A stretch of DNA of 64,000 bases from Sabethes cyaneus (Eukaryota > Arthropoda > Insecta > Diptera > Culicidae). Of this stretch, positions 12,925-24,700 are shown one piece after another. Position 1 is the stretch's first letter. Each line of letters begins with the position of its first letter. The notes under the pieces are model-generated. The model saw nothing but the letters and a program-made list of their open reading frames with translations, was not told the DNA's origin and did no database searches. The DNA is taken from contig NC_071355.1 of NCBI RefSeq assembly GCF_943734655.1, forward strand, positions 138,460,951-138,524,950, given 5' to 3'. A program made the position numbers and the translations under genes.

Positions 12925-13660
12925 GTAAACGCACTTTAAGGACACCGGATGCCATCCAAAGAGTTAGAGAGCAAATTCGACGGAAACCAGATCAGTCTGG
13001 ACAATGGGGGCACTGTTTGACTGAAAAGCAGAAGGTTGCAAGAGTCGAAAGACGTTGTACAGACAGTCCACAATCATGGGTCACACACAATTGTGGGTCA
13101 TTTTAGCTTTAACTGCTAATTTCCGTTTGAGTATCACCTAATGATTGATCAAATTGTTAATGCTACTTAAGAGTATCAATTTCATCAATCAATTAGTATA
13201 ACATTCATGCATTAACTGGCAGAAAAAGCTAAAATGACCCATAATTGTGTGTGACCCATGATTCTGGACGGATTGTAATTGTGAAATTCTGTTTTCGGAT
13301 GAAAAAAAAATCGATCGGATATATGCAGCATATCTTTTCGATATTCCTCGGGACAAACTGACTGCTCAAAGGTTCTAGAATGTTTCCAGGGTGATGGGGG
13401 CGTCCCTCAAAAAATTTGAAGGTTCCATTCCAATTCATTGACCTGGTGTTAAAATCAATACTAAATATTACATCGATAATGATTTGAAGAACCATTTGCT
13501 TTTCATCGTCAAAAAACACTACAAGAATAAACCATTCTGCTTCCAACAAGATTCTGCACCGTCTCACCAGGCGAAAGCTAAACTTTATTCGAAAGAGTGA
13601 CCCGCTTCTCTGCCTGATTTGAATCCTCTTGACTTCTATACATGAGGTTACATACTAGGG
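12925..13660 (+). pseudogene. Mariner-type transposase relic, split by a MITE, copy 1
   Basis: Before the MITE, the frame reads RTLRTPDAIQRIREQIRRKP, resembling the helix-turn-helix linker of mariner transposases. After it comes EILFSDEKKIDRIYAA, with the conserved SDE of the first catalytic aspartate. Later FCFQQDSAPSHQAK and the degraded LPDLNPLDFYT follow, matching the second aspartate and the PDLNP(L/I)D motif. The relic carries several stops and frameshifts. Copy 2 retains KEWPTSLPDLNPL, where this copy has a change to KE followed by a stop. No terminal repeats are recognised. It is a dead transposase of a family different from the neighbouring Tc1-like element. Confidence 0.8.
13066..13269. 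mobile_element. 204-bp MITE nested in the mariner relic, copy 1
   Basis: Near-perfect terminal inverted repeats of about 45 bases: it begins GTCCACAATCATGGGTCAC and ends GTGACCCATGATTCTGGAC. It lies in the middle of the transposase relic, so it postdates that element. No unambiguous target duplication is visible. An identical-length copy is at 21135-21338. Confidence 0.85.
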
Positions 13661-13744
13661 AGCACCAAGGATTGACACGAAATACACCAATAAATTAAAA
13701 TTTATGCAAGCATCTTTTTTTTATGACCATTTATTACGATTCAC
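13661..13744. other. End of duplicated block and RTE insertion site
   Basis: Sequence ending TTACGATTCAC is followed directly by the 5' end of the second RTE. The same block in unit 2 (to 21783) continues without an RTE, giving an empty site. Confidence 0.8.
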
Positions 13745-14013
13745 GGGTATGAAATGGAGAGAGTTACCTGGAAGGAGCGTCAAACATAGCTCTGGCTCTC
13801 TCAAGCTCCCACCTGGCGCCTCCACGCAGATCTAAGTCAAATGATGACGGTCGATGGCCTTACCCGGAAATGCTTCATGTACTTACTGAAGCAGCTAAGC
13901 TAGGAGGTGCGAACTAGAGCGCCTGTTCTCCAGGTGAGGGGCGGCTCACACAGCGTCTGTCTCGTAACGGGCGGCTGAATATGAAATGCTGTATCCCGCA
14001 AGCTATACCTAAG

Positions 14014-14127
14014 ATGGCAGACCCATCAGCGGGATGTAGGTATCGCGACCCCGGTGAGGTAGTATACCGAAAACTCAATTACCACGAACAACGAACAAAG
14101 AAATTCAGGACGGAACAATCGGTATAG
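14014..14127 (+). CDS. Small upstream frame of RTE (candidate ORF1), 37 residues
   Basis: An ATG at 14014 opens a frame beginning MADPSAGCRYRDPGEVVY and ending at TAG 14125-14127. It overlaps the start of the endonuclease-RT frame by 65 bases in a different frame. RTE elements commonly have a very short ORF1 overlapping ORF2. No domain is recognisable and the peptide is basic towards its end. It could equally be a chance 5' UTR frame; its interest is that the downstream frame has no ATG of its own. Confidence 0.35.
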   Translation: MADPSAGCRYRDPGEVVYRKLNYHEQRTKKFRTEQSV

Positions 14128-17092
14128 GACACGGCAAGGGACAAGGAAACGATTAAGGGATAACGATTGGAAACTTGGTACCTGGAATGTCCGAACTCTC
14201 CATGAACCGGCACGGGCTGGCTTGCTTGCTCGAGAGCTGCATCAACTCGGAGTGGAGATCGCTGCTATTCAGGAAGTTCGGTGGCCAAATTCCGGAGAAA
14301 GGGAGTTCCGTGCAGTAGACCCTATTGCAGGCACTTCTTTTAAGTACCACATCTACTACAGTGGCGGTAAGAAAGCTGAACATGGAGTCGGTTTCGTAGT
14401 GTTGGGAAAACAAAAGCAACGAGTTATCCGGTGGAGGCCCGTAGATGACCGTATATGCGTGTTGAGGATTAAGGGCAAATTCTTCAACTATAGCCTAATC
14501 AACTTATACGCACCGACAAATGATAAATCCGATGATGCTAAAGACGAGTTTTACGACAAGCTTGAGAGGACCTATGGAGAGTGCCCAAAACACGACGTGA
14601 AAATCATCATCGGAGATGCAAACGCGCAGATCGGGAGGGAGGAATTCTTCCGTTCAGTTATTGGAAGACATAGCCTGCATCTGTCGACCAATGATAACGG
14701 TCTGAGGCTCATAAATTTTGCCGCGGCCAGAGGGATGGCCATCTGTAGCACCTACTTTCCACGTTTGAATATTCGGAAACAAACCTGGAGGCATCCAAAT
14801 GGAGACTCTAGCTCTCAGATCGATCATGTCTTGATTGACGGTCGACACTTTTCGGATGTTATCGATGTACGGTCTTTTCGTGGACCAAATATCGACTCTG
14901 ACCACTATCTCGTAGTGAGTAAGATTCGCGCAAGGCTGTCGAACACGGCGAAAGCTCGCACTGAAAGGACGCTGCGTTTCAACATCCAGCGGTTAACGGC
15001 AGACGGCGTTGCAGTGGAGTACGCCAGGAAGCTTGACCAGCGAATCGCAGAACAGCAGGTAGAAGAAGAAGATATAAATGGGCTGTGGAGGAACATCCAT
15101 GGTGCCATCCAAACAACAGCGAGAGAGGTGGTAGGCACGACGCGTGGAAGACAGCGTAACAGCTGGTTTGATGCCGAATGCCAGAGAGTGACAGACGAAA
15201 AGAACCAGGCCAGGAGTCGCATGCTCACTGCGGCAACGCGTCAAAACAGAGAGAGATACAGAGAGACTAGAGCTGCGGAAAAAAGAATCCATCGTCTAAA
15301 GAAACGCGAGTACGAGGAGCACGTGCTTGCCGGCGCAGTGGAGCGATACGCCAGCAACGACACACGGAGTTTCTATAAAACGGTGAGAAGCAGGAATTTT
15401 GCCATGCCTGTGATGTGCAATGATAGTGCTGGCAACCTGCTTACCGACAAAACGGCGGTAGCAGCCAGGTGGAAGGAGCACTTCCAGACACTATTGAATG
15501 GAGAGGTAAATGAGGAGATCAGCAGGGACAGGATAGAAATTGTAAGCGATGGTCAAGCTGTGGAGCCACCAACACAGGAAGAGGTTAAGAAGGCAATCAG
15601 TGAGCTGAAAAACGGTAAGGCTGCTGGGAAGGACGGTATCCCGGCTGAACTTCTAAAAGCGGGGAGCGAGCGGCTGTACGAAGCAATCCACCGGATCATT
15701 GTCAGGATCTGGGAGGAAGAACAAATGCCGGAGGAGTGGTTGGATGGCCTCATTTGCCCAATTTTCAAAAAGGGACATCGAATGGAATGTAAAAACTATC
15801 GAGGAATTACATTGCTCAATTCTGCCTACAAGGTGCTTTCCCGTATCCTGTTCTGCAGACTGAGACCGTTAGCGGAGTCCTTCGTCGGCGAGTACCAAGC
15901 GGGTTTTCGTAAGGGTCGCTCCACGACGGATCAGATGTTTACCCTGCGCCAGTTGCTAGACAAGTTCCGGGAGTACAACTTGCAGACACACCATCTGTTT
16001 GTGGATTTTAAAGCGGCGTACGATTCAGTTAAACGAAATGAGCTGTGGCAGATAATGCTAGAACATGGTTTTCCGACGAAACTAGTTACGCTGATTCGTG
16101 CGACGCTGGATGGATCCAAATCATGCGTTAGAATAGCGGGTGAGACCTCAGCTGCTTTCGTGACGTTGGATGGACTGAAGCAAGGGGACGCACTCTCTAA
16201 CCTGCTATTCAACATTGCCTTGGAAGGTGCATTACGAAGAGCAAACGTGGAAAGGAATGGAACTATCATCACGAAATCTCACATGCTTCTTGGTTTTGCG
16301 GATGACGTCGATATCATCGGAATCAACCGTAGAGCAGTAGAAGAGGCCTTTAGGCCCTTTAAAAGGGAAGCAGCGAGATTGGGACTTACCATTAATACCG
16401 CCAAAACGAAGTACATGGTTGCTGGTAGGGAACGTGGGAGCTCAAGTGGTGTTGGTGCCGAGGTGGAGTTAGATGGGGAACGATATGAAGTAGTGGAGGA
16501 ATTTATATACCTTGGTACACTCGTGACATGTGACAACGATGTAAGCCGCGAAGTGAAACGACGAGTTGCAGCCGCGAATCGGGCTTTCTACGGATTACGT
16601 AGCCAGCTGAAGTCCCGTAGTTTGCAAATTCGCACAAAACTGGCGCTCTACAGAACACTAATCCTCCCGGTGGCCCTTTACGGACACGAATCATGGACGC
16701 TAAAGGAAGCTGATCGGCGAGTGCTTGGGGTTTTTGAGCGTAAAATTCTGCGATCTATACTTGGTGGCAAAATGGAAAATGGAGTGTGGCGCAGACGCAT
16801 GAATCACGAGCTGTACCAAGTATACAAATATGCTGATATAGTGAAGGTAGTGCAATGTGGCAGGCTGCGGTGGGCTGGACACGTGGCCAGAATGCCCGAT
16901 GAAAGAGTAGCCAAAACTATTTTCAGCAGAGAACCAGGAATAGGCCGTAGACTCCGAGGCAGACCCCGCACCCGGTGGGTGTGTGCTGTCGAAGACGATG
17001 CACGTTCAGCTGGTGTTCGTGGGGATTGGAGAACGGCAGCCCAGGACCGACGGTACTGGAGGACTATAATTCGTTCGGCGCAGGATCGGTAA
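14063..17092 (+). CDS. RTE endonuclease-reverse transcriptase polyprotein, intact frame
   Basis: The open frame runs from a stop at 14060-14062 to the terminator at 17090-17092, about 1009 codons, typical of RTE ORF2. In order: a basic N-terminus; an apurinic-type endonuclease (KLGTWNVRTL, AIQEVRW, IIGDANAQIG, SQIDHVLIDG, SDHYLVVSKI); a linker rich in Arg/Glu; reverse transcriptase (YQAGFRKGRSTTDQ, FVDFKAAYDSV, LKQGDALSNLLFNIALEG, GFADDVDIIG near 16300); and a C-terminal block RWAGHVARMPDERVAKTIF. It nicks chromosomal DNA and primes reverse transcription of its own RNA in the nucleus. There is no in-frame ATG before 14735, which lies inside the endonuclease, so a start at a non-AUG codon, frameshifting or reinitiation would be needed. 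All catalytic motifs look intact. Confidence 0.92.
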   Translation, partial: YTENSITTNNEQRNSGRNNRYRTRQGTRKRLRDNDWKLGTWNVRTLHEPARAGLLARELHQLGVEIAAIQEVRWPNSGEREFRAVDPIAGTSFKYHIYYSGGKKAEHGVGFVVLGKQKQRVIRWRPVDDRICVLRIKGKFFNYSLINLYAPTNDKSDDAKDEFYDKLERTYGECPKHDVKIIIGDANAQIGREEFFRSVIGRHSLHLSTNDNGLRLINFAAARGMAICSTYFPRLNIRKQTWRHPNGDSSSQIDHVLIDGRHFSDVIDVRSFRGPNIDSDHYLVVSKIRARLSNTAKARTERTLRFNIQRLTADGVAVEYARKLDQRIAEQQVEEEDINGLWRNIHGAIQTTAREVVGTTRGRQRNSWFDAECQRVTDEKNQARSRMLTAATRQNRERYRETRAAEKRIHRLKKREYEEHVLAGAVERYASNDTRSFYKTVRSRNFAMPVMCNDSAGNLLTDKTAVAARWKEHFQTLLNGEVNEEISRDRIEIVSDGQAVEPPTQEEVKKAISELKNGKAAGKDGIPAELLKAGSERLYEAIHRIIVRIWEEEQMPEEWLDGLICPIFKKGHRMECKNYRGITLLNSAYKVLSRILFCRLRPLAESFVGEYQAGFRKGRSTTDQMFTLRQLLDKFREYNLQTHHLFVDFKAAYDSVKRNELWQIMLEHGFPTKLVTLIRATLDGSKSCVRIAGETSAAFVTLDGLKQGDALSNLLFNIALEGALRRANVERNGTIITKSHMLLGFADDVDIIGINRRAVEEAFRPFKREAARLGLTINTAKTKYMVAGRERGSSSGVGAEVELDGERYEVVEEFIYLGTLVTCDNDVSREVKRRVAAANRAFYGLRSQLKSRSLQIRTKLALYRTLILPVALYGHESWTLKEADRRVLGVFERKILRSILGGKMENGVWRRRMNHELYQVYKYADIVKVVQCGRLRWAGHVARMPDERVAKTIFSREPGIGRRLRGRPRTRWVCAVEDDARSAGVRGDWRTAAQDRRYWRTIIRSAQDR

Positions 17093-17119
17093 CGGACCGT
17101 TGCCACTAAAGTAAAGTAA

Positions 17120-19175
17120 GTATTATGTTTGAAAGATTGTATTTCGAAAACTATCGATTTTACAAAAATTATGTCTAAGCAAAAGTTGTAGAAAATTGAT
17201 TTCTGAACATGAAAAAAATATGCACTGAAAAAAATGTTTTACTAATTTTTCAAAAATTTGAAAATAAAACTTAAAAACAAGATATAAAAAATATATGGTT
17301 ACGGACCCTCTTCGTCAAACGTAAACACGATCCAGACTTTATTGCGCGTTTTTAGAAGAATTAATCCACAAGTACTCAAGTTTTTTACACCAGATAAATC
17401 TGACACATCTTGCCTGTACATGTATACCCATTTAGCCTGGAAAAATATTTCGGAACTTGCATTTCTCTGTGGAACAAGTTTTCATGCTCCAGTGGGAGTT
17501 CGTCATACGAAAATTCACTTCGTCATAAACAAGATTTCTTTCGTTTATCATGGACAGACAGCAATTATTTACAAAAATCTATGCACGTATTCTTTGAGCC
17601 GTGTCCAAGAGCTACCCAACTACTATAAAAAGAGTGGAAATAGTTTGAATTTCAGCCCAAAATTTCAAATAGTTACTCTTCGTCATACTAAAACTTCTCT
17701 TCGTCATACTCAAAACTGGTAGAAAAACCAAAAGGACTTCTATTTTTTGAACAAATATTGAAAAATAGTAATTTTCTAACATAATCTTTTACTCGATAGT
17801 GAAGAGACAATCTATAAATATCAATACCAGGTTGGTTTTACTGTAATTCGCAGCGAAATTGGTTATAATACTGGTTTCTTGTCGATATGTCTGGAAAGTA
17901 GACGAAGACCCGTCGTAGACGAACCCATCCAGGATCCAGCACCCTACCAGTTTTGAAAATTTTTAAATTTTTTTTTGGAAAAAATGGAAGTAATTTGCAG
18001 TCTTTTAAAAGTTAGTGCAGAGATGGAGTATCTTCCGTGGACGGACTACGTAGAACAACGACTTTCATGATTTTTTTCTAGCAATATATGAAAACGCAAT
18101 ATGTCGTTTCCTGCCGCTACCATTGCCTGATTGCATGGGATACGGTCGAATGTTTGATTTCGAGTTGTTTACCGCTCTAACGATGGGAAGCATTGGGATT
18201 TTCGAAGAAAGTGCCCAATTTTTTGTGCGCTTTCTCTTGTTCCAAAGATATCACTGTAAGCTCTTAATCTATTTTGGTAAAACTTTACCGATATGAACAA
18301 CATACTTTCAACAATTTTTAGTCAAAATTTCTGTTATGTTTACTCACGCGGCAAAAAGTTACTAACTTATCTGCGTATCCAGTTTTTTCGAATACAATTT
18401 TCAAAAAACCCACAACTCAAAAGCGAAAGGTTGAATCAATAAGGTGTATTCGGATAAGTTGTAGAAAATTAAATGCAGTTATTAGAAATTTTATACAAAC
18501 AGTGGAACAACTGGAGTAACATATGAAAAAATACGTGTTTAACATAAAAAATTAAATTAAATCCAACTTTTTCTCCAAATATCTCGAAAACGGCTGCATT
18601 TAGAAATATAGTAATTATGACCAATTTTGTTGTAAATGACATAAGAATTGTTATTTGTATTACAAATTCATATATTGCTTGAAAAATCTCAAATTGGAAA
18701 AAATCATGAAAGTTGTTGTTCTACGAAGTCCGTCCATGAAAATTGCTCCATCTCAGAATAACTTTCAAAAGGCTGCAAATTGCTTCTATTTTTTCCAAAA
18801 AAAATCAAAAATTTTCAAGTATGGTATATTTTTGATATATTAATTTTAAGTTTTAATTTCAAATTTTTGAAAAATTGGTAAAATATTTTTTTCAGTGCAT
18901 ATTTTTTTCATGTTTAGAAATCAATTTTCTACACCTTTCGCTGAGACATAATTTTCGTAAAATCGATGGATTTCGAGATACAATCTTTCAAACATAATAC
19001 ACATGGAAATAATTACACCCTTTTTAAAAATGAGTCTTGAATCAAAATGGCGCCAAAATCTGTGAAAGGTGCATATTTCCTCCTAACAAACACGTTTATA
19101 AAGTTTCATCCAAATCAAAGAGGTTCATTTCAGATTGCAGCTTTTTTTGGACGATTTGGCGTGGAACTGCTCTAT
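17120..19175. mobile_element. Foldback element, copy 2 (left end replaced by RTE)
   Basis: It starts at the point where copy 1 resumes after its RTE and runs to the right terminus CGTGGAACTGCTCTAT near 19175. It lacks the 180 bases of left arm seen at 1691-1870. It has no SINE, no Helitron and no CA-containing insertion, and so shows the element's uninterrupted interior. The inverted arms are 17120-17300 with 17930-18060 against 18700-19000. No coding content. Confidence 0.8.
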
Positions 19176-19716
19176 AGAAGATACGTGTTCATTTTCTTCT
19201 GCAAAAGTGTGTGATTTTAATAGATGCAAATGTTTGCAGAAGCTCTATATCATCAAATTAGAAAGTTAAATTTAGCGCCACCACCTGTGTTTGAGTTCCG
19301 GCCTAATACTAACCACCAGTCGTTGCGTCTATTGATGTACTGAAATTCTTCCGAAGCCGCCATATTGAAAAAAATACTATGAAAAGAGTTATTAAAAAAG
19401 TTCACGATTCCAAACAATGAAACGCATAGTGGCGCTGGGCCTTTTTCCATTTTCGGGTTTTCAAATGATTCCTATACCTTTATACTATATTTTTATATAG
19501 TAGAAAGGCAAAACCGCGAAAACTCCGGAATTCACGCTAATAGTCGAGTAAAAAAGCCGCGTAACAGAAAATCGTGTAAAATGTGAGTTCAGTGCTTGGA
19601 GAATTGGGGTACTTGAAACCTTTTTCTGCAAAATAATATTTTCCATCAGAAACAGAATTGACATCAACTGTTATTATACAAGTTTACATTACAAACCTAC
19701 TTATATCACGCACATA
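19176..19716. repeat. Duplicated flank, copy of 11108-11648
   Basis: Near-identical to the first unit. Non-coding. Confidence 0.85.
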
Positions 19717-20687
19717 CGGTACTGGACAATATAAAGTACGCACCCGCTCTCATACTATATAACACGCGGTATCTTTTTTATTGTCAAACATATGAACTCG
19801 GTATATTTGGACAAATTGTAGTATTTTCAATGCTTTAAACGATATATGTATCGTTAAATATAAACATTAGGTATTTTGATCAAACTATTGTATAGTTCTA
19901 GAAAAAGTCAATTTTTAGTAGGTCATAATAAAGTACGCACTGCTAATATAATGACTGCACAACGCTGTCTACTGCATACGAATAGTTTCCTCGCCATCAC
20001 ACTGCAGCGAAGTTTTAAAACAAATTGTTTATGATTGATTTTTCATTACTGGTGCGCGTTTTTATCTGGTACGATGGCAAAAAAGCAAATTTGTGAAGAT
20101 ATCCGTAAACTTATCGTTAAAAATCGTAAGGAAGGTTTCTCGAATTGAGAAATTGCTCGAAGATATGAAATTAGTGAGGCAGGAGTACGAAAAACATTGA
20201 AAAGGAACTTGGAAGCGTGAAAGACCGGACTGAAAGAGGAAGAAAGCGGAGGACTACAACCAGTGATGATCGCCTGATTCATCGAGAAGTGGCTAAAGAA
20301 CCGTTTTCTACCAGCCGTGTAATCCGAGAAAATACGAACTTAAATATTTCCGAACGAACTGTTCGTAGAAGACTGAAGGAAATGGGATTTAAAAATGGAT
20401 TTGCTCAACGATGGCCATTTATCCGAAATGTTAACAGGTTTGGTTATTTCATATTCAATACTTGTTTTTAAGTAATATTAATTTGCATAGGATCAAACGT
20501 CTTAAATTTGCTCAAAAATATATCGACAAACCTCTGGAGTATAAAGCCTCTGTATAAAACATCTTCTGAAAGTACATCTATGAAGCAATTTGTTCGATCA
20601 CTGTGAATAGTTATCTACTATAAATAATGAGAAAAGCATGAAAGTTTCAAGATGTGGTAAGTGCGTACTTTATTTTGTCCAGTACTG
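19717..20687 (+). mobile_element. Tc1-like DNA transposon, copy 2
   Basis: 971 bp, same TA-flanked ends and same internal structure as 11649-12619. Its presence at the same relative position in both units shows that it was inserted before the duplication. Confidence 0.92.
20074..20551 (+). pseudogene. Tc1-like transposase fragment, copy 2
   Basis: Carries the same TGA, the same frame change, the same GT...AG interruption (20438-20490) and the same loss of the catalytic domain as the first copy. These defects therefore predate the duplication. Confidence 0.85.
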
Positions 20688-20992
20688 TACGTTTACAAAC
20701 ATATTTTAGGCCTATGTGAAGCTTGGATTAAATTTAGAAAAGTATTGTTGGAAAATGTATTCACTATCGAGGCAAAATGTACGTATTATCGAGAGAACGT
20801 GCCAACGAAGGTACGTACTATCGAGGTATATCTGTACCAGCTACCTTCCTGAGAGACGTAGTCCTACGTCAAAAAGAAAAAATTCATAGTAGAAACAATT
20901 GAAACAAATTTAATAAACACTAGTCTCTCAGGCTATAAAATTCTTTTCCTAATCTTTGTGTGCGAGCGTGAGAGAGATAGAGAGAGATTGAC

Positions 20993-21725
20993 TGTAAACG
21001 CACTTTAAGGACACCGGATGCCATCCAAAGAATTAGAGAGCAAATTCGACGGAAACCAGATCAGTCTGGACAATGGGGGCACGGTTTGACTGAAAAGCAG
21101 AAGGTTGCAAGAGTCGAAAGACGTTGTACAGACAGTCCACAATCATGGGTCACACACAATTGTGGGTCATTTTAGCTTTAACTGCTAATTTCCGTTTGAG
21201 TATCACCTAATGATTGATCAAATTGTTAATGCTACTTAAGAGTATCAATTTCATCAATCAATTAGTATAACATTCATGCATTAACTGGCAGAAAAAGCTA
21301 AAATGACCCATAATTGTGTGTGACCCATGATTCTGGACGGACTGCAATTGTGAAATTCTGTTTTCGGATGAAAAAAAAATCGATCGGATATATGCAGCAT
21401 ATCTTTTCGATATTCCTCGGGACAAACTGACTGCTCAAAGGTTCTAGAATGTTTCCAGGGTGATGGGGGCGTCCCTCAAAAAATTTGAAGGTTCCATTCC
21501 AGTTCATTGACCTGGTGTTAAAATCAATACTAAATATTACATCGATAATGATTTGAAGAACCATTTGCTTTTCATCGTCAAAAAACACTACAAGAATAAA
21601 CCATTCTGTTTCCAACAAGATTCTGCACCGTCTCACCAGGCGAAAGCTAAACTTTATTCGAAAGAGTGGCCCACTTCTCTGCCTGATTTGAATCCTCTTG
21701 ACTTCTATACATGAGGTTACATACT
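20993..21725 (+). pseudogene. Mariner-type transposase relic, copy 2
   Basis: Same relic as 12925-13660 with a few base differences. The end is slightly better preserved, reading SKEWPTSLPDLNPLDFYT, whereas copy 1 has a stop inside this motif. It is split by the MITE at 21135-21338. Confidence 0.8.
21135..21338. mobile_element. 204-bp MITE, copy 2
   Basis: Same boundaries and inverted repeats as 13066-13269. It is inserted at the same place in the mariner relic, so it too predates the duplication. Confidence 0.85.
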
Positions 21726-21783
21726 AGGCACCAAGGATTGACACGAAATACACCAATAAATTAAAATTTATGCAAGCATCTTA

Positions 21784-24700
21784 TTTTTATGACCATTTAT
21801 TACGATTCACTTTGTACCTACACTTAGGGAGAATGCAAAAAAATGAACAATTCTGTGTCTATTGTAACGTCACGCAGAGTTTTTCCTCAAAGAAGTGTTG
21901 TTGCACCTAATTTGCAACGAAAGGCAGAAACCTTTATAGATTTTTTTTTTGGTTTAATGGAATCTATAGTGATATTTGAGATTGATAGAAATTCGAGAAA
22001 GTTTTTGACTATCGCAAGTTTGAAAAAATTCGTGACGTTATTATCACTGAACTTTGACAGTATGCTGTTCTCGCGGTAGCGATGGTTGAAAATCTTTCTG
22101 TTTCTAACAAAACTGACGTCAAGAGATTTCACTCTAATGATTAGAGCCCGCATGAGTGATGTTGCGTGTGGCACAAAAAACTCAGGTCTCCACGATATAC
22201 GAGAACGTCTACTGTTAGCACGAACGATGCAGACAAAACGAACTCATTTGTAAAAACATTTCACATTTAACATGACAATATATCACAATAAGTTCAATAC
22301 GCCTCCGGTATAGATTTGGCACATTGCGCTCGAGGGGCGTGTCGTCCTTGTCGCCGCTGACAAAAAATACTGTACGTACCCGAAAAGGAAGACCACATGA
22401 CAAAGTTGAGGAAATAAATAATACGAACCGTTCTCAAATTACAAACATCCGAGATGAGATAATATATTGTTCACTTCTACTTAATAACTTATCAGATAAA
22501 TCACATCGCATTTATAACACGCAAAAAGGAAGAGACGAAGAAGGTGTACAGTGACGAAAATAATAGGAAGAAGCAAATCTGACACAAGCAGTTTAATACC
22601 CCAATTCCGGCCAGCCAGGTTCGAAACCAAACCAAAATGGGCCAGAAAGAGCGGCTTGTACAAATTTTTTATCCTCGCCGAGATTTCACCAAACACGATA
22701 AACACGAACCTAAAATCCCATAAAATACGAAACCGAAATGTGAAGAATTCATTATTCCATTTTATTTTCTGTTAATTCCCTTTTCCTACTAAACCGAGGC
22801 CTCTACGTTTTCTTCTCAGCGTGCAATTATTTATGATCTGTTTTTCTCCACGAAGCCGAAGCTTTATGCTGCCATTCAGTCAGTGCTGTGCCTTGCTGGA
22901 TGTGGCCTGTGTCTGGTTAGGCTTGCACCAGAGATTGCCAATTCTAAAGGATCCCAAAGGTCTAATAAATACAGAGCTGAGCATATGTTTACTCTCGTTT
23001 AATTTTTTTTATCTTCGATTCGCCTGTCTTTGTAATCTTTTTCTTGCTGAAAATGCTGCCTTTTTCTCTCCCCCAGAACGAATATATATTGTTTAGCAGC
23101 ACCTTGTCAGAATCCTGCCGATTTTTATTGTCAGAACAATGGACTTGTGTAATAAATTAGGCGGGTTCTAAAGACCCACTGGCAATGATTGTATTACTGC
23201 ATACTTCTTTGAAAAACGTGATTGCAAACAGCATGGCGCTTTGGGCCATGAGCATAAGAGAACCGATGAAAAATGCATCTAGTAAGACTGTGATGTAGGT
23301 CCGCAGCAGTCCCAGTCAGTGCGTTAGTCGCTGGTTTCTAGGAAAATGATCAATCGCACCTTGGTTGCACGATTTGCACACATAAATTTTCTATATTATA
23401 GGTACTTTCTACAACACTTTATTTAGTTGTGTTACAAACATCGTTATTCAAACATTGTGCAAAATTGAGGTGACGCTTGATTTTCCTTTCAGAATAGATC
23501 TCTGCTATTTTTAGTTTTCATATCTTTAATTTGGGCTTTAGTAATAGCTAATCACTATTATCCTGCTCAAAAAAAGAAGCAAATCACTGGTTTAAACTAC
23601 TGCTTTATTTCTTTTTTAAAAATTTTCTATCTGTTTTCGTGAAGAAATACGTGTACACAATTACACATTTATGAAAAGAAATATATCCATAATCCGCCAC
23701 AGATTTAACCTGTGCACATGAACTCAATTTATTTTTCTGCTGCAATCTAAACATTGTGGTACATGATAAATAAACTTTACATTGCACATTAGTGCAGATT
23801 CTTAAAAATTGTGTCTGTCCGAAAATTAATACCCCTGAAACCAAGGAATTCAGCCAACAGACAACGCTGAAACATTGTCGACACTTTATCCAACATCCTA
23901 TGTTCCCCCCTTTGCTTGGACGTACCATGTATTATTTTTAATCTCGTATATCCATTTTTATGACACCATTATTGCCGCTTTATCGGCTAATTTCATTTTG
24001 GCAAGGAAAAATATCCCAGGCAGAAAATGTTTATCAACGAGCGGAAGGAAGGAAGAGGTCTGCAATAAAAATGAAATATTTCTATTATATTTCTTCCAGC
24101 GGATATATAATACTGTGCTGGAACTAGCGCATCCTCCATATTCGGGGGATATTTTTGCTACGGGATTGATATTTTCTGCACCTTCGAGATCGGGTGTTTA
24201 AATTCAGGGGGTGTGTCTGTCTGGAATAGTGCTGAGCAAACACATTTCTTTGTCGACGAGAAAAGGTACCCACCTTACAGACGGTACGAACGAAATAAGT
24301 GTCCCAGTATTAGGAACATGCTTCCATGGTGACTTTTGTAGGCCTTCGTGATTCGACTGAAATCAAGCAAATCCAAACGAGATAAAAAGATATGGAAATG
24401 AAATAGTGTATCTACACTTAGAGAACGTGTTCGGAATTGGTTTTCGGTCGTTACCAAATCTCTCATAACACTTTATGGGTTAATCCTGCTGTTACCAATC
24501 TCTAGGGTCAAAGACATAAAAATTTATGATGTCCTTCCACATTTAAGGTTAAACGCACAAATTTATGCTGTAAAATTGTGGTTTTCAACCATTCCGGCCG
24601 ATATTTATGATAATTGGTAACGATAGATGAAAAATCGCTTGGCTTTATGATTAGTAGTATCGGTCAAATAACTTTCTTACACAGTAGTGAAATTGAACTT

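Larger units (their letters stand above)
13745..17119 (+). mobile_element. Full-length RTE-clade non-LTR retrotransposon, copy 2
   Basis: It begins GGGTATGAAATGG, matching the 5' end of the independent copy at 53430, has about 320 bases of 5' UTR, two overlapping frames, and ends with the (GTAA)-type tail (TAAAGTAAAGTAA). The left flank is the end of the Tc1/mariner block; the right flank is foldback interior identical to that right of copy 1. The flanks do not form a target duplication, unlike copies 1 and 3, so this copy is probably a recombinant between two insertions. It is the only retrotransposon in the window with an undamaged enzyme frame. Confidence 0.93.
13745..21783. other. Second unit of a tandem duplication (first unit 1871-13744)
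   Basis: Order of parts in both units is RTE, foldback interior and right arm, flank, Tc1-like element, mariner relic with MITE. Unit 1 is longer because of its extra SINE, Helitron and CA-containing insertions. The duplication ends at 21783, precisely the position corresponding to the RTE insertion point at 13744, and unique sequence follows. Confidence 0.85.

Noticed and set aside
13229..13567. 112-codon minus-strand frame, with a copy at 21298-21636
   Set aside because: Antisense shadow of the mariner transposase relic, which is recognisable on the plus strand (SDEKK, FQQDSAPSHQ).
13745..17119. A target-site duplication for RTE copy 2
   Set aside because: Left (TTACGATTCAC) and right (GTATTATGTTTGAA) flanks do not match; this led to the recombination model instead.
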